Translations under genes and position numbers: made by a program | Shown here: piece by piece, positions 62,706 to 64,000 of the stretch | Layout: every line of letters starts with the position of its first letter | Numbering within the stretch: the first letter of the stretch is position 1 | The notes under the pieces: generated by a model | The model's database searches: none | What the model saw: the letters and a program-made list of their open reading frames with translations, nothing else | What the model was told of the DNA's origin: nothing | Origin: CAYJBH01 sp964370825 | GTDB taxonomy: Bacteria; Bacillota; Clostridia; Oscillospirales; Ruminococcaceae | Reading direction: 5' to 3' | Length of the DNA stretch: 64,000 nucleotides | Assembly (NCBI GenBank): GCA_964370825.1 | Contig: CAYJKY010000009.1 | Coordinates: forward strand, 1 to 64,000

Positions 62706-63506
62706 ATGGGATTTTTTTCCGCAGGAAAGAGTAGATATCATTATTCTGCCGCTACATTAAATCGACAAGGTAAAAGACCTTCTCAGCAGGATTCCTGCGG
62801 GTTGCTTTTGCCAAGTGACAATAAAACACTCGGAGGCAGCAGGCTTTTTGCCGCTGTTGCCGACGGAATGGGTGGATTACAAAACGGATTAGAGGCGGCA
62901 GAGATGGCGGTATCCTACGTAATAAACGGGTGCGAGAAGCTCAAATCTGGTGAAAAACCGGAAAATATACCGGCAAAACTTGTAGACATAGTTCTGTCTG
63001 TAAACGATTTTGTTTATAGTAGATTTTTTGGAGATTCCGGAACTACACTCGCCGCAATTGCGATAGTTGGGGATAAATTATTTTGGATTGCAGTTGGGGA
63101 CAGCATGATACTACTGTGCAGAGAGGGAAGAATATTTAGGTTAAACCATGAGCACAGCTATCACATGCTACTGCGAAGAAATGCACTATTAGATGGTGAA
63201 CCGGACAAAATTTCGCCAATCAGTGGCAGTGACGAACACATGCTTTCTGCATATATCGGTGCTAAGGAGCTGTTTGATATAGACAGAAACATATATCACT
63301 ACACCCTTATAAATGGGGATAAAATTATTTTATGCACCGATGGCGTGAGCAGGTCAATTGATGATTCGACCATGTCGGTCATTTTAAAGAACCCACCGGA
63401 CAGGGTTGTTGATATTATAGGGGGATTAATTGAGCATAAGGCAAATCCCAGACAGGATAACTACACTGCGGTAGTAGCAGAGGTTTTGATTGAAGATCAG
63501 GTATGA
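62706..63506 (+). CDS. PP2C-family serine/threonine phosphatase
   Basis: A phosphatase of 266 residues with the PP2C metal motifs in order: RPSQQDSCG, FAAVADGMGG, a TTLAAIAI strand, WIAVGDSMILLCREG, ILCTDGVS and RQDNYTAVV. All four metal-binding Asp are present. GGAGACGG precedes the ATG. It overlaps the next PP2C gene by 17 bp. Pairing with FHA, kinase or vWA genes beyond the window is common but cannot be seen. Confidence 0.9.
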   Translation: MGFFSAGKSRYHYSAATLNRQGKRPSQQDSCGLLLPSDNKTLGGSRLFAAVADGMGGLQNGLEAAEMAVSYVINGCEKLKSGEKPENIPAKLVDIVLSVNDFVYSRFFGDSGTTLAAIAIVGDKLFWIAVGDSMILLCREGRIFRLNHEHSYHMLLRRNALLDGEPDKISPISGSDEHMLSAYIGAKELFDIDRNIYHYTLINGDKIILCTDGVSRSIDDSTMSVILKNPPDRVVDIIGGLIEHKANPRQDNYTAVVAEVLIEDQV

Positions 63507-64000
63507 CGAGTATAGCTATATAGGAGGGCGTCTTCACAATGAAGATAGCCTGTTTTGTGGCGAGAAATCCGGCAAAGGAGTTTTTGTGGTAGGCGATGGG
63601 AGCGGAAGTGACGGTAACGGAGCGATAGCCTCATCTGTTGTGACCAAGGCAATTGGGTACAGTCTCGAAAATGCAGTGCCGGGAAGTTGGTCTATGCGAA
63701 GAGCCTTTGTCAATGCTGATAAAGAGCTTAAAGGCGCACAACAAAAGCCCGGACTTGCAGACATGCGAACCACTGCCGCAGTGGTTCATATTGACCACGG
63801 TTCAGCATACCTTGCGCATTGCGGTGACAGCAGAATTTATCATTTATCCGGAGGCAAATCACCTCTCATTACAGCCGACCACTCCATAAGCTACCGAAAA
63901 TATGTAGAAGGTGAAATAACATTCGACGACATCCATCATGACGAGGACAGAAATCACCTTACCGAAGCGCTTGGCAACCCAAAAACCTCGCCTACGCTTG
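63490..64000 (+). CDS. Second PP2C-like phosphatase, partial (runs off the window)
   Basis: The frame opens with a TTG at 63490 (MKIRYDEYSYIGGRLHNEDS), which follows an in-frame stop, so no earlier start exists. AGAGG lies 6 bases upstream, inside the first phosphatase gene. Visible residues show the PP2C order RLHNEDSLF, VVGDGSGSDGNGAIAS, TTAAVVH, AHCGDSRIYHLSGG and TADHSISY. The second motif reads GDGSGSDGN instead of the usual DGMGG. It overlaps the first gene by 17 bp, implying coupled synthesis. It may be a divergent or specialised phosphatase. Confidence 0.8.
   Translation, partial: MKIRYDEYSYIGGRLHNEDSLFCGEKSGKGVFVVGDGSGSDGNGAIASSVVTKAIGYSLENAVPGSWSMRRAFVNADKELKGAQQKPGLADMRTTAAVVHIDHGSAYLAHCGDSRIYHLSGGKSPLITADHSISYRKYVEGEITFDDIHHDEDRNHLTEALGNPKTSPTL

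Noticed and set aside
1..64000. tRNA or rRNA genes, insertion sequences, prophage genes
   Set aside because: No T-loop-type GTTCGAATC pattern with a fitting acceptor stem, no transposase, integrase or phage structural gene was seen on reading both strands; a covariance-model scan would settle the RNA genes.

Overview
The window is a 64 kb stretch of a low-to-moderate GC Firmicutes chromosome, most likely an uncultured, spore-forming, anaerobic Clostridia (Oscillospiraceae/Ruminococcaceae-like) from a gut or other plant-polysaccharide habitat. This rests on Shine-Dalgarno starts with some GTG/TTG use, sigma-A-type TTGaca-17-TATAAT promoters, OppA/LplB/YtcP-type sugar transporters, a permuted GH3 beta-glucosidase, a Cys-type sulfatase and a spore-former-type peptidoglycan-binding protein. 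Two runs of exactly 100 N (17361-17460 and 39862-39961) are scaffold gaps, and both lie inside tandem repeats, so this is a draft or metagenome assembly. No tRNA, rRNA, CRISPR, transposase or phage gene was seen.

Layout. 1-2793: MacB-like permease (cut by the window edge) and its membrane-fusion partner. 3321-10972: a carbohydrate locus with a URO-D-family protein divergent from an AraC regulator, then a solute-binding lipoprotein, LplB- and YtcP-type permeases and a DUF4091 protein. 11352-24506 (minus strand): a LacI-controlled glycan locus, LacI - solute-binding protein - OppB - OppC - OppD - OppF - 98-bp repeat array - permuted GH3 - large unassigned glycosidase/phosphorylase-like protein. 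24884-26109: TetR plus NmrA-like oxidoreductase. 26186-30726: typA and a six-repeat peptidoglycan-binding protein. 30865-37901: sulfatase, fchA-like and folD (one-carbon metabolism), MATE exporter, GH4 enzyme, EamA transporter. 37939-39598: a second URO-D-family protein and an SGNH esterase, followed by a 129-bp repeat array. 40072-41954: OmpR-type two-component system. 42020-44858: M20 peptidase with two small multi-pass membrane proteins. 45027-49465: ECF sigma factor, membrane protein and ABC exporter with two permeases. 49458-52460: threonine ammonia-lyase, diguanylate cyclase and V4R sensor. 52625-56841: deoxyribose-phosphate-aldolase-like protein, FGGY kinase, glycosyltransferase-methyltransferase fusion. 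56910-57464: HD protein. 57672-62675: pyrC-K-D-F-B-I. 62706-64000: two overlapping PP2C phosphatase genes, the second cut by the window edge.

How it fits together. The two sugar loci import oligosaccharides by different transporter types. The OppBCDF set carries its own ATPases, while the LplB/YtcP set has no local ATPase and must borrow one. The LacI gene is flanked by palindromes centred on AACGTT or CACGTG that look like its operators. The pyr cluster covers pyrimidine synthesis from aspartate/carbamoyl phosphate to UMP except carAB and pyrE, and reads from a near-consensus promoter with a leader too short for PyrR attenuation.

The least explained items are: the two hairpin-rich tandem repeats that break the assembly; a multi-hairpin leader with a possible three-way junction before the fchA-like gene; the 1066-residue glycosidase/phosphorylase-like protein; the M20 peptidase plus two-membrane-protein cassette; and the V4R-GGDEF pair.
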